Source: Gemmatimonadota bacterium (GTDB lineage: Bacteria > Latescibacterota > UBA2968 > UBA8231). Taken from it: DNA of 8,151 bases. The notes under the pieces were generated by a model, which saw nothing but the letters and a program-made list of their open reading frames with translations, had not been told where the DNA came from and made no database searches. The stretch spans positions 1-8,151 of the forward strand of contig JAPOYQ010000014.1 in the NCBI GenBank assembly GCA_026706505.1, read 5' to 3'. This document shows positions 6,521 through 8,151 of the stretch, one piece after another (positions within the stretch are counted from its first letter, which is position 1; every line of letters begins with the position of its first letter). Position numbers and translations under genes: made by a program.

Positions 6521-7537
6521 TACAAAGTGGGGATCGTCGGAGCGGGTCGCATGGGGCGGCGGCGGGCGGCCACGGCCCACGCCCATCCCGCGGCCGCAGT
6601 AACCCTGATCTACGACGAGCACGCGGCCGCCGCGGCCGAATTGGCCGCCGAATGCGGGGCCGCAGTGGCGGCTTCGCGGGAGGAGCTAATCGCGGCCGAT
6701 CTCGACATCGCGGTGGTCGCGACGACGCACGACGCATTGGCCCCCATCAGCACCGCCTCCCTCTTGGCCGGCAAACACGTCTTGTGCGAAAAACCGCTGG
6801 GGCGCAACCCCCAGGAAGCCCGGCAGGCCGTCGCCGCGGCCGAGCAAAGCGGGCGCGTGCTCAAGGTCGGCTACAACCACCGCTATCATCCCGCCATCCA
6901 AAAACTGCACGAGGTTTGCACGGCGGGCGAGATCGGCCCGCTGCTGAGCATCCGGGCGCGCTATGGCCATGGCGGGCGGCCCGGTTACGACCACGAGTGG
7001 CGGACAAACCCCGCGAAGGCGGGCGGGGGCGAGCTTTTGGATCAAGGAGCGCATCTAATCGACTTGGCCAAGTGGCTCTTGGGGGACTTTGCCGAAGTCA
7101 AAGGCTATGCCGAGACCCACTTCTGGGATTCACCCGTGGAGGACAACGCCTACGGACTCTTTCGCACGGCCACCGGGCAGATCGCCTCGCTGCACGCGAG
7201 TTGGACACAGTGGAAAAACCTCTTCAGCTTCGAGGTTTTCGGACGCGACGGCTATGTTTCCGCCGAGGGCTTGGGGGGAACCTACGGGCCCGAACGCGCC
7301 GTCGTGGGGCGACGCAATCCCCAAGGCGGCGCGCCGGACAGCGAGTGCTTTGACTACCCGGGCGAGGATCGCTCGTGGGAGCTGGAGTGGGCCGATTTTT
7401 TGCGCGGCCTAGCCGGTGCGGGCACCCCTTATTCGCTTGGACGGGAGGCTTTGGAGACTATCGAGTGGATTTACCGACTCTACCGGGCTGCTGCCGAGGG
7501 ACGCGCCGTGCGGCGGGAGGAATCTCTAACTATATAG
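6518..7537 (+). CDS. Gfo/Idh/MocA family NAD(P)-dependent oxidoreductase
   Basis: The 339-residue enzyme belongs to the family that includes glucose-fructose oxidoreductase and inositol 2-dehydrogenase, which oxidise or reduce sugar and cyclitol hydroxyls. The N-terminal Rossmann fold shows VGIVGAGRMG (residues 4-13). The family signature CEKPLGRNP (90-98) carries K92, and GGGELLDQGAHLIDL (169-183) carries the catalytic D175-x3-H179 pair. The length is typical. There is no Tat signal, so it is a cytosolic form. The start is GTG at 6518 with a strong AGGAGG 5 bases upstream. It is encoded directly after the SDR and closed by a terminator 23 bases after its stop, so the two form a compact two-gene operon. 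The pair could catalyse successive oxidation and reduction of one carbohydrate, but the substrate is inference. Confidence 0.93.
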   Translation: MYKVGIVGAGRMGRRRAATAHAHPAAAVTLIYDEHAAAAAELAAECGAAVAASREELIAADLDIAVVATTHDALAPISTASLLAGKHVLCEKPLGRNPQEARQAVAAAEQSGRVLKVGYNHRYHPAIQKLHEVCTAGEIGPLLSIRARYGHGGRPGYDHEWRTNPAKAGGGELLDQGAHLIDLAKWLLGDFAEVKGYAETHFWDSPVEDNAYGLFRTATGQIASLHASWTQWKNLFSFEVFGRDGYVSAEGLGGTYGPERAVVGRRNPQGGAPDSECFDYPGEDRSWELEWADFLRGLAGAGTPYSLGREALETIEWIYRLYRAAAEGRAVRREESLTI

Positions 7538-7775
7538 AAAAAAAAGAGTTACGAAGAGTATAGCCACTGCGCCACTAGGTGCGACGGTTATTTTTTTTTA
7601 GCACAAGATATTTTTTTGAAAATTTTGTGCAAAAATTTCTTACCATATAGATAGCTAGACGGTAAACACTACTCTTTTGTTTATAGAAAGGAAGGAACGC
7701 CTTTAGACGAAGTGAAGTACCCTAAACCCATTATTTACCGCATCTCAGATACCCTTTAACCCCGCAGGAAGTGCT
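7538..7775. other. AT-rich intergenic stretch with inverted repeats
   Basis: This 238-base gap is clearly richer in A and T than its neighbours. It holds the terminator of the Gfo gene (7560-7599). A weak hairpin follows, GCACAAGAT (7601-7609) with ATTTTGTGC (7622-7630), including one G-U. A perfect 7-base inverted repeat, CGGTAAA (7660-7666) and TTTACCG (7734-7740), encloses a smaller AAAGG/CCTTT hairpin (7687-7704). TATAGA at 7646-7651 may be a -10 box for the downstream small gene, but no good -35 box is visible at standard spacing. No protein or known RNA gene was recognised. Confidence 0.55.
7560..7599 (+). terminator. Rho-independent terminator after the SDR/Gfo operon
   Basis: ATAGCC-AC-TGCGCC (7560-7573) pairs with GGTGCG-AC-GGTTAT (7578-7591) around loop ACTA, with a 2x2 internal loop and a few G-U pairs. 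An uninterrupted run of T follows to 7599. Confidence 0.72.
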
Positions 7776-8027
7776 ATGAGAACAGATCAGGATATCGCCC
7801 AGGTGGAACGTATTGCAATGGCTTATCGACGCCTTGCTAACGCTATGATTCTCAGTACTTTACGCGAAATATCCAAGATGGATGAGGTCGTGGAAACGCC
7901 CGATGGTACCCCGGAGATGGCCTTTGTCGAAAGCTCTAGGATCGATCCTTGGTGCGAGCTAGCCGGCCTCGAACCCGAAGTCGTGCGCAAGGCCGCTAAA
8001 CGGCTGATTGCGGAACGACCTTTTTAG
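7776..8027 (+). CDS. Small orphan protein of unknown function (83 aa)
   Basis: The ATG at 7776 follows AGGAA by 5 bases, a good ribosome site. I cannot assign a function. The first half (RTDQDIAQVERIAMAYRRLA, then NAMILSTLREISKMDEV) looks like two amphipathic helices. The C-terminal third has DPWCELAGLEPEVVRKAAKR, reading like a short two-helix unit similar to a helix-turn-helix. A similar W-C-E-L-A-G-L-(D/E)-P-E pattern is familiar to me from small hypothetical bacterial and phage proteins, but I cannot confirm this here. There is no signal peptide or membrane segment. The gene is monocistronic between two terminators, and its codon use appears less GC-biased than the neighbouring enzymes, hinting at a different origin. 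It could be a small DNA-binding regulator or a phage-remnant gene. Confidence 0.75.
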   Translation: MRTDQDIAQVERIAMAYRRLANAMILSTLREISKMDEVVETPDGTPEMAFVESSRIDPWCELAGLEPEVVRKAAKRLIAERPF

Positions 8028-8048
8028 CACATACAGCACAACCCAACT

Positions 8049-8085
8049 AAAAAAGCTCCGGGACGAACGCTCCCGGAGCTTTTTT
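8049..8085. terminator. Strong bidirectional rho-independent terminator
   Basis: The arm at 8049-8063 (six A, then GCTCCGGGA) is perfectly complementary to 8071-8085 (TCCCGGAGC, then six T), with a 7-base loop. The A-run and T-run give a T-tract in both directions, so it can end both the 83-residue gene and any minus-strand gene entering from the right. Confidence 0.93.
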
Positions 8086-8089
8086 GCGT

Positions 8090-8151
8090 TTATTGGCTAG
8101 CGCGGAGCGAGGCGCGCGCGGCGTGGTCAAGGAGGCCGCGCACCACTTTTT
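8090..8151 (-). CDS. Possible 3' end of a minus-strand gene, cut by the window edge
   Basis: On the minus strand the frame is open from the edge for 19 codons, reading KVVRGLLDHAARASLRASQ, then TAA at 8092-8090. The stop lies 4 bases before the bidirectional terminator, which is what a convergent gene end would look like. The composition is GC-rich and Arg/Ala/Leu-rich, like a real C-terminus, but the fragment is too short to identify. Confidence 0.38.
   Translation of the reverse strand, partial: KVVRGLLDHAARASLRASQ

Noticed and set aside
7655..7745. Resemblance of the leader to a c-di-GMP (GEMM) riboswitch
   Set aside because: GGTAAAC, a GAACGC segment and TTTACCG recall parts of GEMM, but the conserved core after the first stem and the tetraloop/receptor arrangement are missing or in the wrong place.
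7712..7759. 15-codon GTG frame (VKYPKPIIYRISDTL) as a leader peptide before the 83-residue gene
   Set aside because: No Shine-Dalgarno lies at the right distance, and there is no run of regulatory codons or attenuator hairpin between its stop and the next start.

Overview
The window reads as chromosomal DNA of a GC-rich, free-living bacterium. Genes are tightly packed, Shine-Dalgarno sites of the AGGAG type are visible, peptide deformylase and a CCA-encoding tRNA-Asp are present, and rho-independent terminators are clear. The gene mix (PhyH-type Fe(II)/2-oxoglutarate dioxygenase, archaeal-type class I aldolase, Gfo/Idh/MocA oxidoreductase, SDR, LarE) would suit an uncultured lineage rich in PhyH and Gfo/Idh genes, such as Latescibacterota or Poribacteria. 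That placement is inference only; nothing in the sequence fixes the taxon. No CRISPR array, insertion sequence, integrase or phage module was seen.

Left and centre (1-5558), minus strand. Transcription runs right to left from a divergent promoter region at about 5559-5686. The order is a large ATP-grasp-like protein whose motifs appear in permuted order (5558-4110), a LarE-type PP-loop sulfur transferase with an extra C-terminal repeat (4104-3055), peptide deformylase (3058-2525, ATGA overlap with larE), tRNA-Asp(GTC) (2488-2412) and a terminator hairpin (2404-2361). Only about 40 bases after that hairpin comes an FbaB-type class I fructose-bisphosphate aldolase (2320-1406), then a PhyH-family dioxygenase (1394-219), then a possible partial gene running off the left edge.

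Centre-right (5687-7537), plus strand. A two-gene operon encodes a classical short-chain dehydrogenase and a Gfo/Idh/MocA oxidoreductase joined by a TGAGTG junction. They are plausible partners in redox conversion of a sugar or polyol derivative. A stem-loop plus T-tract follows.

Right (7538-8151). An AT-rich 238-base intergenic stretch with several inverted repeats precedes a lone 83-residue protein of unknown function, which is closed by a strong bidirectional terminator at 8049-8085. A possible minus-strand gene end lies at the right edge.

The most unusual items are the ATP-grasp/LarE/deformylase/tRNA-Asp cluster, in which larE stands without larB or larC in view; an apparent internal duplication in the LarE C-terminus; and the structured AT-rich leader in front of the small orphan gene.
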